From positions 1 to 62,259 of the forward strand of contig NZ_CAMJVK010000003.1 in assembly GCF_946221515.1 (NCBI RefSeq): DNA of 62,259 nucleotides, given 5' to 3'. The notes beneath the pieces were generated by a model. That model had not been told where the DNA came from, made no database searches, and saw only the letters and a list, made by a program, of their open reading frames with translations. This document shows, one piece after another, positions 24,307-33,979 of this stretch (position 1 is its first letter; each line of letters opens with the position of its first letter). The position numbers and the translations under genes were made by a program. This DNA comes from an uncultured Fenollaria sp. (GTDB taxonomy: Bacteria > Bacillota > Clostridia > Tissierellales > Peptoniphilaceae).

Positions 24307-27300
24307 GTGATTAAGATAGAAGGTAATAAATTTGAATTTAATGCACTAACACCAGAAACATTAGATGAAAATAAAAAGGTTTATACGGATGCTCTTGATA
24401 GTGCTTTTAATAATGATGAGATTAAAAACATAGCCATTACTGGTATTTATGGAGCTGGTAAAACTACGGTATGGAGAACATATGTAAAGGAAAGAGACCT
24501 AAGCAATATAATTACTGTTTCTTTGGGCAAGTATGAGGATTCTTTTGATTACGATGAATGCATTTCAAAATTTGATGAAAAAGATGAAGAAAACGGTATT
24601 AAAAATCAAGGCGGAGAAATTTGCGATGAATACAAAAAATCTGATTTAGATAATGATAATAGAATTGAAAAGCAGATAATAAATCAAATTCTATCACAAA
24701 TTGATCCTAAAAAAATACCTTTAAGTAAATATAGGTACAAGATAAATAAAACTAATAAAGAAATTACTTTACAAACTATATATTTGACATCTTTTTTAGT
24801 TGGACTTATGCTTTTATTATTTAGTAGTCCAATTACTGATTCAATAAGGGAAATAAATAGTAGCTTTATTTCTGTAATTTATTTTATTGTAAGTGGTTTG
24901 TTAGTTACATTACCGTTGATACATTTTCTTTTAGGTATTTTTAAGGAAAACAAAATTAAAATTTCAAAAATAAATTTTAAAGGTGCTGAAGCAAATTTTG
25001 ATGAAGACTTTGAAGAAGAGACGATACTTGATAGAGATATAAAAGAGATAGTGTATTTGCTAAGAAGTTCAGGAACAAAAGTTGTTGTAATTGAGGACTT
25101 AGATAGATATGACAATATAAATGTATTTACAAAACTTAGAGAGCTTAATTTTTTAGTAAATAAATATTCTAACGTAAACGGGGATCAAACTCCTATTAAG
25201 TTTGTTTATATGATTAGAGACGGCTTGTTTTTTTCAAAGAATAGAACAAAATTTTTTGATATGATTATACCTATAGTTCCAGTTTTAGACTCTAAAAATT
25301 CTGAAAATATTTTAAAAGATAATTTAATAGGATATAGAGAAAAACTTGATACAAAATTTTTATATAAAATATCTCTTTATATAGATGACATGAGGTTATT
25401 AAAAAATATAGTTAATGAATTTGCTGTATATAGCGACGTTCTTCATATGGAAGAATTAAAATTATCTTATAATAAGCTTTTTGCCTTAATTGTTTTAAAA
25501 AACATATTTCCTAAAGAGTTCGATGAGCTACAAGAAGATAGGGGTTATGTTTATAAGATAATTAATAATAAGGAAGCATTAATAAGTGATTTTGAAAGTG
25601 ACTTAGAGACAAAAATAAAAGAAATTGACACTATTATCAGTGAGAAGCAAGACATTATTAAAAGTAAAAAATTTGAAGTTATGGCAGCGAAGATACCACC
25701 AACTGTTAGAATATGTTATAATAACTACGATAGTTGGGTAGAAATTTTAGAAAAAATGTATAATAATCAAAGTACTAGGCTTAGATTTAACAAAAGCAGC
25801 AGTTACTATGGAAATGATAGCGAATATAATTACTTAGAACTTATTGAAGAATTTAATTTGTTAGATGAAGAATCTAAAAAGTATATTAACAAAAGTAACA
25901 GTGATATACTTAAAGAAATAGAAAAATTAAAATCTGAAAAAGATAGTCTAGCAAAAGAAATTGTAGAGCTTAAAACAATAAGTTTAAAAACTTTATTGTC
26001 AAAATTAAGCACAGTCAAGATAGATGAATATTTTATTGCTAATGAAAGCAAAATAACTAGTAGTCACTATTTTAATTTAGTTAAGTATTTAATATTAGAT
26101 GGCCTTATAGATGAAACTTATTATTTGTATAAAGGTTTATTTTATAAGGGAAGCTTAGGTGTAAACGATACAATTTTTATGAAAAACTTGCTTGAATCTA
26201 CGGAGCAAGATATTTTCTTTGAGTTAGAAAATCCTAAAAAAGTCCAATATAGACTAGATGTTGACGATTTTAGAAGACATAATATTTTAAATAAAGATTT
26301 ACTTGAATCTTGCATAAATTTAAAGCGTGTCAATGAAATTACTAAAATAATGGAATCTGTTGATGAAAATGATAACTATAGTATTTTAGTACAAATTTTA
26401 AACGCATATCAGCTTAAAACAATAACAATATTTGTGGAAATATTATCTCAAATAAAAAATGAATATTTAATAAAATCACTAAATGCATGTGATGTAGAAA
26501 ATGATTCTGCATATAACAATATATTGAAGTCAATATTTACTAGCAATAAGTTTACTGACGAAAGCTTAAGTCAATTCAGTCAATGTCTTGAAAATTACGA
26601 AAAAATTGTTGCAGATATTGAAGATAGTGATTTTGATAATTTTATAGACAATTTATCTTTAGCTGAAGTAGAATTTGAAGATCTAAGCAAGTGCGAAGCA
26701 AATAGTGATAGAATGATTAAATTAGAAAATATTAGTGCGTTTAAGCTTACGGTTGATAACGTTTTATTTATAAGCAAACTACTTCTAAACAAAGAAGTTT
26801 ACTATCATAATCTATTAAGTGAAGTATTTAATTCAGAGACTCTTAAATCAACAAAAGAATATATTGATGATAATTTTAACTCATTTATAGAAGAGTATAT
26901 TGATAAAAATCAAAATGAGGATATGTATAATAATGATGAAAATATATTAATAAAGATTATAAATTCAGACATATCTGTTGATTATAAGATTAAATATACA
27001 GAAGATAACGAAACGATGCTTAAAGATTTATCTAGCGTTAACGACTTAGAATCAAACTTATCTATAGTAGATAAAATGCTAAATAAAAATACTGTTCAAT
27101 TTAATAAGGAAAATATAAAATTATATTGGGATGCAATAGACGAGTATGGTGAGGAGTTTACAGAATATTTTGACAAGAATATAAGTGAAGATAATACTGA
27201 AGAAATTTTTAATTATGTTGATGGTATTGCCAATACATTTATTAATTCTGATATAGTTAGTGACAAAGTGTTTAAGTTTGCTTTAATATCTGCGGATGAA

Positions 27301-28032
27301 AAAATAGACAACATTGTTGATGATACTAGTAAAGAAAGAGTAGTAAAGCTAATAGATAAAGACTTGCTTTTAATTAACAATGACAATCTTGAATTTTTAG
27401 TAAAAAACTACTATGATGACGTACTAGTTCATTGGGCAGAACGCTGGGATGATGCATCAGAAAACGAAGCTATAAATATACTTTTTAGTCTTGAATTAAG
27501 TGATAAACAAATTTACAAATTAGTAAATAGTGAGATTTCAGATGATAATTCAATGACATTGTTGGGGAAGCTTCCTGATGGAATCAAAATTAAAAATATA
27601 GATTTTTGTAAGACTAATATCCTAAAAAACTTAATTAATGATGGATTAAATGATGATAACATAAATTACATTTGCTTAAAATTTGCGGATTTCATAATAA
27701 AGGATGAATTTGTTAATTATTTAGAAAGAGATAATAAATTCGGTATCATAAAAAATGAAAATCTTAGCGAGTCATTTGTAAACTATATTTTTAATGATAT
27801 TATTATTTCGTCCGAATCAAAAATTGAAGTTATTATTACAAAAATTAAAGCTCATTCAAATAAAGAAGTCATAAAAGAACTTATTTCTCAAGTTGAAGAA
27901 ATTGCAAATTTGGCAACTGTTTGGGAATCAAAGAGACCAACTTTAGAAAATGAAGAGCAGAAAAAGGTCGGGCTTGCATTAATAGAAGAGAATTATTTAA
28001 AGCCGTGGGGGAGAGAGAAAATTACCACATAA
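24307..28032 (+). CDS. Giant YobI-like membrane P-loop NTPase, third gene of the R-M operon
   Basis: 1241 aa from a GTG start, five bases behind res with AGGA upstream. Residues 46-53 are Walker A (GIYGAGKT); the Walker B region KVVVIEDLDRYDN lies near 257-269 and resembles KAP/YobI-type STAND-like NTPases. Two adjacent hydrophobic helices (about 155-175 and 187-210) sit between Walker A and B, placing the protein at the membrane. The remaining ~900 residues are a highly AT-rich, Asn/Asp/Ile-rich helical region with short repeats reminiscent of superhelical scaffolds. Such NTPases occur in defence-associated loci, but I know no assigned mechanism. Tight linkage to mod-res suggests a joint anti-phage role; this is inference. 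Confidence 0.78.
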   Translation: MIKIEGNKFEFNALTPETLDENKKVYTDALDSAFNNDEIKNIAITGIYGAGKTTVWRTYVKERDLSNIITVSLGKYEDSFDYDECISKFDEKDEENGIKNQGGEICDEYKKSDLDNDNRIEKQIINQILSQIDPKKIPLSKYRYKINKTNKEITLQTIYLTSFLVGLMLLLFSSPITDSIREINSSFISVIYFIVSGLLVTLPLIHFLLGIFKENKIKISKINFKGAEANFDEDFEEETILDRDIKEIVYLLRSSGTKVVVIEDLDRYDNINVFTKLRELNFLVNKYSNVNGDQTPIKFVYMIRDGLFFSKNRTKFFDMIIPIVPVLDSKNSENILKDNLIGYREKLDTKFLYKISLYIDDMRLLKNIVNEFAVYSDVLHMEELKLSYNKLFALIVLKNIFPKEFDELQEDRGYVYKIINNKEALISDFESDLETKIKEIDTIISEKQDIIKSKKFEVMAAKIPPTVRICYNNYDSWVEILEKMYNNQSTRLRFNKSSSYYGNDSEYNYLELIEEFNLLDEESKKYINKSNSDILKEIEKLKSEKDSLAKEIVELKTISLKTLLSKLSTVKIDEYFIANESKITSSHYFNLVKYLILDGLIDETYYLYKGLFYKGSLGVNDTIFMKNLLESTEQDIFFELENPKKVQYRLDVDDFRRHNILNKDLLESCINLKRVNEITKIMESVDENDNYSILVQILNAYQLKTITIFVEILSQIKNEYLIKSLNACDVENDSAYNNILKSIFTSNKFTDESLSQFSQCLENYEKIVADIEDSDFDNFIDNLSLAEVEFEDLSKCEANSDRMIKLENISAFKLTVDNVLFISKLLLNKEVYYHNLLSEVFNSETLKSTKEYIDDNFNSFIEEYIDKNQNEDMYNNDENILIKIINSDISVDYKIKYTEDNETMLKDLSSVNDLESNLSIVDKMLNKNTVQFNKENIKLYWDAIDEYGEEFTEYFDKNISEDNTEEIFNYVDGIANTFINSDIVSDKVFKFALISADEKIDNIVDDTSKERVVKLIDKDLLLINNDNLEFLVKNYYDDVLVHWAERWDDASENEAINILFSLELSDKQIYKLVNSEISDDNSMTLLGKLPDGIKIKNIDFCKTNILKNLINDGLNDDNINYICLKFADFIIKDEFVNYLERDNKFGIIKNENLSESFVNYIFNDIIISSESKIEVIITKIKAHSNKEVIKELISQVEEIANLATVWESKRPTLENEEQKKVGLALIEENYLKPWGREKITT

Positions 28033-28045
28033 CATTTAATTAAAT

Positions 28046-28076
28046 CAAAAAAAGGCTATCACCCGATAGCCTTTTT
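28046..28076. terminator. Bidirectional terminator between the R-M operon and purC
   Basis: GGCTATC-ACCC-GATAGCC with A-run before and T-run after; serves both converging units. Confidence 0.9.
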
Positions 28077-28099
28077 CTTATCTCTTCAATTCACTCAAT

Positions 28100-28786
28100 C
28101 TATTTAACGTCTTCTAGCAATATCTTTTCTAATTTAAGTGGTTCTACGTACTCGTCTCCTTTATATGCACGCATATTGCCGCCTGATATTTCATCTATCA
28201 AAGCGACTTTACCATCGACCATACCGAACTCGAATTTTATGTCGTATAGCTCAAGGTCTTTCTTTGCAAGTTCGTCTTTTACGAACTCGCCGATTTTTTT
28301 AGCAAGGCCAACTAGTTCGTCGTATTCAGCTCCTGTCATGATGCCTAGCATTTCTAGTGCGTCTTTTGTAATTAGTGGGTCGTTTCTGTCGTCGTCTTTT
28401 AGTGTGATTTCAACGTATGAAGGTAGTTTCATGCCGCTTTCTGCGTATTGGCCGTAGCGTCTAATGAAGGAGCCAACTGCTCTGTATCTCACTATGACTT
28501 CAACGCCGTTGCCAAATACTTTTGCTTTTCTAACTACTGCTTCGTTTTTCTCTGGATCTGCTGAAACGAAGTGTGTGTTTAGTCCTTTTGCGTTTAGTTT
28601 TTCATAAAAGAACTTTGTTAGTAGGCAAGCGCTATGTCCTGCGCCTTCCATTGTTAGTCCGACTTGGTTTTGGCCTGGGTCGAACACGCCGTCTTTGCCT
28701 GTTACGTCGTCTTTAAATTTTAATAATACTTCTTTGTCGTTTAATTCGTAAACGTCTTTTGTTTTTCCTTGGTATATCTTTTTCAA
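28100..28786 (-). CDS. purC: Phosphoribosylaminoimidazole-succinocarboxamide synthase (SAICAR synthase)
   Basis: About 228 aa, normal for PurC, which joins CAIR and aspartate using ATP in purine synthesis. Signatures: IYQGKTKDVYE at the N-terminus, RYRAVGSFIRRYG in the middle and DEISGGNMRAY near the C-terminus. I prefer TTG 28786 as start because GGGGGT is about eight bases upstream; a TTG at 28801 would consume that site. No other pur gene is nearby, so it is a single-gene unit flanked by a converging terminator and its own promoter. Confidence 0.93.
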   Translation of the reverse strand: MKKIYQGKTKDVYELNDKEVLLKFKDDVTGKDGVFDPGQNQVGLTMEGAGHSACLLTKFFYEKLNAKGLNTHFVSADPEKNEAVVRKAKVFGNGVEVIVRYRAVGSFIRRYGQYAESGMKLPSYVEITLKDDDRNDPLITKDALEMLGIMTGAEYDELVGLAKKIGEFVKDELAKKDLELYDIKFEFGMVDGKVALIDEISGGNMRAYKGDEYVEPLKLEKILLEDVK

Positions 28787-28811
28787 AACTATTACCCCCA
28801 ATCTTGCCTAT

Positions 28812-28840
28812 ATTGTATGACTTATATCTGATATTGTCAA
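28812..28840 (-). promoter_or_regulatory. purC promoter
   Basis: Minus strand TTGACA (28835-28840), 17 bp, TACAAT (28812-28817). Confidence 0.75.
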
Positions 28841-28954
28841 GTGATATGGGCCTATTTATGATAATATTATTCGTCTTAGACATATTTACACGCATTTTAC
28901 ATAATTTTTATACTATTTTAATGGCTTTAGTGATATAATTATATCAATGGTAAT

Positions 28955-28979
28955 ATAGGAGGTAATATAGGAGGTAATT
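28955..28979 (+). promoter_or_regulatory. Tandemly duplicated ribosome binding site
   Basis: The unit TATAGGAGGTAA occurs twice in tandem just before ATG 28980. Only the proximal copy has proper spacing. An extended -10 (TATAAT at 28934-28939) lies upstream. Confidence 0.7.
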
Positions 28980-29918
28980 ATGGATACTGTTATAGAGGTT
29001 AGGGGTCTTGTTAAAAAATACAAGGAGCTCACTGCTGTGGACAATTTGGATTTGGACGTGAAGAAGGGTGAGATCTTGGGTCTACTTGGGCCCAATGGTA
29101 GTGGTAAGTCGACGACTATAAACTGCATTTTGTCTCTTCTTAAGAAGGATGCGGGCACGGTGAAGATATTTGGCAAGTCCATGTCGCCTGATGCTTATGA
29201 GATAAAAAGAAGGATTGGTGTTGTTTTTCAAGACGTTGGCGTTTACGACGAGCTAAGTGTTTACGAGAACATCGACTACTTCTGCGGTCTATATATAAGT
29301 GATAAGGCTAAGAGAAAGGAGCTTGTAGAAAGGGCTCTGGACCTTGTTAGCTTAAATGATTTTGTTAAATTTAAACCGAAAAAATTATCTGGTGGTCTAC
29401 TAAGAAGGCTTAATATTGCATGTGGCATTGCTCACAGACCTGAGATTATCATTCTTGACGAGCCGACTGTGGCAGTTGACCCTCAATCAAGAAACAGTAT
29501 CTTGGAAGGGATCAAAAAGCTTAACGATGAGGGTTCGACTATCATCTACACATCGCACTACATGGACGAGGTTGACTTTCTATGTGACTCGATTGTCATA
29601 ATTGACAAGGGTAAGGTCATTGCAAAGGGCACTTCTGAAGAGCTTAAGGACATGATCACTATGAATGAAAAAATCTCTTTTACTACGAAAAATCTAAATG
29701 ATGATGTTATTACAAAGATTAAGGCGTTTGAGCACTTACTTAGCTATGAGAACAAGGACGGCTCTATCAAGCTTAGCTTTGCACATGGCGACGGCTACTT
29801 AATGAAATTAATCAAGCTTCTTGATGACAACGGTATTCGCTACAGCTCTTTAAACGTTGAAAAGCCTAGTCTTAATGACGTCTTCTTGGAATTAACTGGC
29901 AAGGATTTGAGGGATTAG
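28980..29918 (+). CDS. ABC exporter ATP-binding subunit (NatA/CcmA-type)
   Basis: A 312-aa ATPase: Walker A GPNGSGKST near 40, Q-loop VFQDVGVYDELSV, signature LSGGLLRR, Walker B IIILDEPTVAVDP and an H-loop TSHYMDE. The ~80-residue C-terminal extension is typical of ABC-2 exporter ATPases. Together with the two following permeases it should form a heterodimeric ABC-2 exporter; the substrate (drug, sodium, peptide or polymer) cannot be told from sequence. The signature reads LSGG followed by LLRR rather than the usual Q-rich ending. Confidence 0.92.
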   Translation: MDTVIEVRGLVKKYKELTAVDNLDLDVKKGEILGLLGPNGSGKSTTINCILSLLKKDAGTVKIFGKSMSPDAYEIKRRIGVVFQDVGVYDELSVYENIDYFCGLYISDKAKRKELVERALDLVSLNDFVKFKPKKLSGGLLRRLNIACGIAHRPEIIILDEPTVAVDPQSRNSILEGIKKLNDEGSTIIYTSHYMDEVDFLCDSIVIIDKGKVIAKGTSEELKDMITMNEKISFTTKNLNDDVITKIKAFEHLLSYENKDGSIKLSFAHGDGYLMKLIKLLDDNGIRYSSLNVEKPSLNDVFLELTGKDLRD

Positions 29919-29919
29919 T

Positions 29920-31017
29920 ATGTTTTTGCATTCATTTAAAAATACATTCAAATACCTTCTAAGGCAGAGGGACATGCTCTTTTGGGCGCTAGTCTTTCCC
30001 ATAGTCCTAGGGATATTCTTCAAGCTTGCCTTTGGCGGCATTAGTGATAACTGGAAGTTCAAGACCATAGACGTGGCGGTAAACGAGAGCCTTATGGAGG
30101 ATGAGAACTTTAGTAGTTTTATGAAGGAAATGGAGGACGAAGGCTACTTCAATGTGACTCGTGCAAAGAGTGAAGAGATCTTGGATGAGGACGATAGTAT
30201 CAAGGCCTATGTCGAGTCGATGGACAAGATTTATACTAAACGCTCTGGCATATCAGAGACTATAGTTGAGACGATCATGAATGTGTATTCACAAAAGTCT
30301 TCGATGATATCTAGGATCATGCAAAAGGATCCACGTGCTGATTTGAGCAAAATTTTGGATGTGGATAATCATATAAAAGATCTTTCTAGAAAAAATATGG
30401 ATCCAGTCAATGCGTTTTTCTACACGCTTCTTGGTATGACGACTATATACGGCTACATGTGGGGTATGTATGTAATTTATCAATACGAAGCAAATCTTTC
30501 GGTTAATGCTAAAAGGAATGCGATATCGCCTGTTAAAAAGAGTGTAAGCCTTGGAGCCGCAGTGCTTGCGAGCTGGATTATTAATTTTGCAATAACTTTA
30601 TTTTTCATATTTTATCTAAAAAAGGGTTTAGGAGTAGAATTTGGTGACAGAGCTCTTCCGCTTGTAGCTTTGTCGGCACTATCGTCACTAACGGGCGTTG
30701 CTTTTGGCATTTTGCTAGGCGTATCAAATAAGGCAACGATCGACACTAAGATAGGTCTGGGTATCGCCATCACCATGACGATGTCGTTTTTGGCAGGTAT
30801 GATGAAGAGTGATATGAAGGTGATTGTAGCTGAGAAGGCGCCTATCATCAACAAGATCAATCCTGTTGCCATCGTGACTGATGCGGTCTACTCACTATAC
30901 TACTACGATTCGATGGATAGGTTTATGCAAAATATGATTTACTTAGGCATCGTTACCGCTATTTTCATTATAGTATCGCTATGTTTCATGAGGGGTAAAG
31001 AATATGAAAGTCTTTAA
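29920..31017 (+). CDS. ABC-2 type permease, first subunit
   Basis: A 365-aa membrane protein: one helix near the N-terminus (WALVFPIVLGIFFKLAF), an extracytoplasmic domain of ~140 residues, then five helices, the ABC-2/NatB layout. It starts one base after the ATPase stop and overlaps the second permease by 14 bp. Hydrophobic segments and the ending FMRGKEYESL support a complete protein. Confidence 0.88.
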   Translation: MFLHSFKNTFKYLLRQRDMLFWALVFPIVLGIFFKLAFGGISDNWKFKTIDVAVNESLMEDENFSSFMKEMEDEGYFNVTRAKSEEILDEDDSIKAYVESMDKIYTKRSGISETIVETIMNVYSQKSSMISRIMQKDPRADLSKILDVDNHIKDLSRKNMDPVNAFFYTLLGMTTIYGYMWGMYVIYQYEANLSVNAKRNAISPVKKSVSLGAAVLASWIINFAITLFFIFYLKKGLGVEFGDRALPLVALSALSSLTGVAFGILLGVSNKATIDTKIGLGIAITMTMSFLAGMMKSDMKVIVAEKAPIINKINPVAIVTDAVYSLYYYDSMDRFMQNMIYLGIVTAIFIIVSLCFMRGKEYESL

Positions 31018-32113
31018 AAATTATTTCAAAATAGTATGGGCGCACAGGACAGCCATAATTCTATATACGATTATATTTGCGGCTTTACTTGTATTTTCAA
31101 CAAAAAGTGATAACAAAGAGGCTTACAAGAGCGTCGGGGTAGATATATACTTAAACGACAAGGCAGGGACGGAGCTTTCGAAGGCGCTCAGCCGTTACTT
31201 AGCAAAAAACGACAAGATTGTGGATATGGATGAGTCTTTGGTCGAGGATAAATTGTTCTATGGATCGATAAGCGCTATGCTTGAGATACCTGAGGACTTT
31301 GACGAAGCGAGGGAAGTTTTGTATAGGTCGGCGCCTAACGATATCTACGCGATGAATGTTAAAGAGAAGGTCAATATATACTTAAGCCAAGTGGCTGCCT
31401 ACGAGAAGGCCGGCTTTGATCTAAGTGATGCGATTAAGTATAGTGACGAGGACTTAGAAAAGAACTTTGATATAGCCATCAAAGATGGAAGCGCTGTTAA
31501 AACTGACGAAGACGCGAGATTTTTCTTTAACTTCCTAAACTATCTACTTCTTTCGCAAATTATACTTATCGTCTCAATCATTGTCAAAGTTTACAAGAGA
31601 AAGAAGATTGCAATGAGAAATTTGGCCTCGCCCGTGCCAAGTAAAAAGATGAATCTATATCTAACGCTTGGACACATCGCAAACGCGCTAATCGTGTGGT
31701 TTTTGTATATGCTTTTGTATGTGATTTTGTATAAGTATGATTTTTCAAAATTACACGTAAACCTAATGATGCTGAACTCACTTGTATTTACTACGGCTAT
31801 AGTGCCTATGGCGCTGATGATATCAAGCCTAGTTAAGAACGACAACGCCGTTGGAGGCGTGACAAATGTAGTCTCACTCGGTTCGTCCTTCTTATGCGGC
31901 GCCTTTGTTCCGCAAGAGTTTTTAGGCGAAACAGCTTTAAAGATAGGAAAGATATTCCCTAGCTACTATTATATACAGAATAATGACGTTTTAGCCTCAA
32001 ATCCAAGTTTTGACGCAATAAAAACGAATTTACTTATTATGCTTGGATTTGCAGCCTTGTTTATAGTTGTGACAGTATTAACAAAGCCAAAAACAAATGA
32101 CAATGTAAATTAA
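31004..32113 (+). CDS. ABC-2 type permease, second subunit
   Basis: A 369-aa paralogue-like permease with the same layout as the preceding one (helix, ~140-residue outer domain, five helices). The two likely pair as a heterodimer. The start lies inside the upstream gene behind GGGGT, indicating coupled translation. Last gene before a terminator. Confidence 0.88.
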   Translation: MKVFKNYFKIVWAHRTAIILYTIIFAALLVFSTKSDNKEAYKSVGVDIYLNDKAGTELSKALSRYLAKNDKIVDMDESLVEDKLFYGSISAMLEIPEDFDEAREVLYRSAPNDIYAMNVKEKVNIYLSQVAAYEKAGFDLSDAIKYSDEDLEKNFDIAIKDGSAVKTDEDARFFFNFLNYLLLSQIILIVSIIVKVYKRKKIAMRNLASPVPSKKMNLYLTLGHIANALIVWFLYMLLYVILYKYDFSKLHVNLMMLNSLVFTTAIVPMALMISSLVKNDNAVGGVTNVVSLGSSFLCGAFVPQEFLGETALKIGKIFPSYYYIQNNDVLASNPSFDAIKTNLLIMLGFAALFIVVTVLTKPKTNDNVN

Positions 32114-32134
32114 TATTGAAAATATTTTTATTAC

Positions 32135-32169
32135 AGCGTTCACTTTAATTAAGTGGACGCTATTATTTT
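32135..32169 (+). terminator. Terminator of the ABC-2 operon
   Basis: AGCGTTCACTT pairs with AAGTGGACGCT around TAATT, followed by ATTATTTT. The next gene's -10 (TATAAT 32174-32179) begins immediately after. Confidence 0.75.
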
Positions 32170-32200
32170 GTGGTATAATTATCTTGTTGGGGATGATTTT

Positions 32201-32602
32201 ATGAAATTAATAGAAATAAACGAAAGCTATTTATCACAAATAAAGTCTCTTTACGAAGAATCTGGTTGGAGCGCTTATTTAGCTGATGATGAAAAGCTTA
32301 GTAGGGCGATAAAAAATTCTTTATTAACGCTTGGATATATGGATGGAGATGAGCTCCTAGGCTTTGTAAGATGCGTAGGAGACGCTGAACACGTAGTCTT
32401 AGTGCAAGACCTTATCGTTAAAAAAGATTACAGGCGCAAGGGCCTAGCAAAAAAACTTATGAAGGAAGTTTTTGAAAAGTACAAGGACGTTCGCTGGATA
32501 CAAGTTAATACCGATAGCGAAGACGAAGTGGCTAATGCCTTTTACAAGGCCATCGGCATGAAAGATATCAGTGAAGCGGGCGTAGTGAGCTTTTTTAAAT
32601 AG
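32201..32602 (+). CDS. GNAT-family N-acetyltransferase
   Basis: A 133-aa GNAT protein. The acetyl-CoA pyrophosphate loop is VKKDYRRKGLAKKLM, and DSEDEVANAFYKAIGM gives the beta5/alpha4 part. I start at ATG 32201 behind GGGGATGA; the longer frame from 32153 overlaps the promoter. Substrate unknown. A small membrane protein follows ten bases later in the same transcript. Confidence 0.88.
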   Translation: MKLIEINESYLSQIKSLYEESGWSAYLADDEKLSRAIKNSLLTLGYMDGDELLGFVRCVGDAEHVVLVQDLIVKKDYRRKGLAKKLMKEVFEKYKDVRWIQVNTDSEDEVANAFYKAIGMKDISEAGVVSFFK

Positions 32603-32611
32603 GAGGGCAAA

Positions 32612-32872
32612 ATGATAATAATACTAGAAATTTTATACTTTATAAGCCTTTTTACATTTAAGTTCGGCTCAGATAGTAATCTCATGTTTATTATACCATT
32701 GATATTGTTTAGCATCATGGGTCTAGCTGAATTTATTTTATGGGCGAGAAATAAATTTGATCAAAATGATAAATCAAGCAAAATAAAATTAGTTTTTTAT
32801 CTTGCGGCGACTATGCTTATGATATTTGCAAATGTAACGGTTTTGGCAATGATATTTAATCCAAGGACTTAG
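32612..32872 (+). CDS. Small membrane protein of unknown function
   Basis: An 86-aa protein with three hydrophobic helices (about 2-15, 24-45 and 60-82) and a charged loop (RNKFDQNDKSSKIK). Excellent AGGAGGG site. Not recognised; its only clue is co-transcription with a GNAT enzyme. Confidence 0.7.
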   Translation: MIIILEILYFISLFTFKFGSDSNLMFIIPLILFSIMGLAEFILWARNKFDQNDKSSKIKLVFYLAATMLMIFANVTVLAMIFNPRT

Positions 32873-32885
32873 ATGAAGATAAAAA

Positions 32886-32915
32886 GAAGGAGCGGACACG
32901 TCGTCCGCTCCTTTC
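32886..32915. terminator. Bidirectional terminator between the small membrane gene and the SDR gene
   Basis: GGAGCGGAC-ACGTC-GTCCGCTCC with A-rich and T-rich flanks. Confidence 0.85.
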
Positions 32916-32927
32916 GTATGCGTAAAA

Positions 32928-33734
32928 TTATTGATACATTGACTTTAATACTAGTGATAAGCCGCCATCTACAAGTAGATCAGTGCCTGTGATGAAGCTT
33001 GCATCGTCGCTTGCTAGGAATTTCACTGCGTTTGCGATGTCTTCTGGCTTGCCAGTTCTTTGTGCTGGAGTATTTTCTACCATCTTTTTCATTATATCTG
33101 CATTTTCGCTTTGCGCATTTTTAGCCATCTCTGTCATGATGATGCCAGGAGAAACGGACATGATACGAAGTCCTTTTTTACCGAACTTCATTGCGTTTGC
33201 CTTAACCATCTCAATGACGCCAAGCTTAGCAAAGTTATATGCGTTATCGCTATTGCCATTAACAAGGCTAGCGATCTTTTCTATAGCGCCTTCTTTGTCT
33301 GGCTCAATTAGCTCGTTGATGTATGCGTCACTCACGGGAACGATGTGACCCATCATTGACGCGATATTTATAAGGACGCCGCCATTGGCAAGGTAGTCGT
33401 AAGCAGCATCAGTGATGAACTTAGTGCCTTTAAGGTCAACGTTCAAAACGGCTTCTACACTTGCACCGACGCCTGAAACGCCAGCCGAGTTGACTAAAGT
33501 CATCAAATCGCCCTTTTCATTGGCAAATGCTAGTAGATCCATAACGCTCTTCTTATCAGAGACGTCACAAGTCTTGTACGCGTACTTCGCTTTGCCAGTT
33601 TTGTCTAGCTCCTCGCACGCCTTTTTTAGCTTTCCCTCAGTTCTTCCAGTAATGATAACAAGACCATCGTTAAATGCCTTTGCGATTTCAAGGCCTATAC
33701 CACTACCGCCGCCTGTAATTACATGTACTTTCAT
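32928..33734 (-). CDS. Short-chain dehydrogenase/reductase
   Basis: A 268-aa classical SDR. Cofactor loop TGGGSGIG near the N-terminus, NSAG motif, catalytic serine in NIASMMGH, and YNFAK for the Tyr-x3-Lys pair; the C-terminal GTDLLVDGG is also typical. The layout with an insertion between the serine and tyrosine resembles 3-alpha-hydroxysteroid-type or unspecific NAD(P)-linked enzymes. Acts on an unknown alcohol or ketone. Single gene. Confidence 0.9.
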   Translation of the reverse strand: MKVHVITGGGSGIGLEIAKAFNDGLVIITGRTEGKLKKACEELDKTGKAKYAYKTCDVSDKKSVMDLLAFANEKGDLMTLVNSAGVSGVGASVEAVLNVDLKGTKFITDAAYDYLANGGVLINIASMMGHIVPVSDAYINELIEPDKEGAIEKIASLVNGNSDNAYNFAKLGVIEMVKANAMKFGKKGLRIMSVSPGIIMTEMAKNAQSENADIMKKMVENTPAQRTGKPEDIANAVKFLASDDASFITGTDLLVDGGLSLVLKSMYQ

Positions 33735-33775
33735 TGTATATCATCCCCTTTGTTTATATATACCCAATTTTTGTA

Positions 33776-33830
33776 ATTTCGCATTCAATTTGCGCCTGGA
33801 ACTCGTTCACTCTCTAGCAATGCTCGACTT
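33776..33830 (+). repeat. Truncated type B element next to element C1
   Basis: Left arm (TTTCGCATTCAATTTG) and first half of a type B core (GGAACTCGTTCAC..., AGCAATGCTCGA), closest to the inverted copy at 5863-5980. It stops where element C1 begins, so one element appears to have replaced or interrupted another. Confidence 0.65.
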
Positions 33831-33832
33831 AT

Positions 33833-33953
33833 TTCGCATTAAGTTGAGCCCTTTTGCTAGTTTCGAATTTTTTTGTCGCTGCGGAGTGCGCATTTGCACA
33901 CCTCACTCCAAAAAATTCTGTACAACGCAAAATTATCTCAACTTCTCTGCGAA
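33833..33953 (+). repeat. Structured intergenic element, core type C, copy 1
   Basis: 121 bp. Outer arms TTCGC/GCGAA, inner arms AAGTTGAG/CTCAACTT, bulges ATT and CTCT. The core (TTGCTAGTTTCGAATTTTTT ... AAAAAATTCTGTACAACGCAA) is nearly identical to 54846-54933 apart from the terminal loop of an internal GAGTGCG hairpin. Confidence 0.85.
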
Positions 33954-33979
33954 CTAAGCGTTTGGGTGAATTCGTAGTG

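Noticed and set aside
28100..28786. purC as part of the restriction-modification island
   Set aside because: It runs in the opposite direction, has its own promoter and is separated by a bidirectional terminator.
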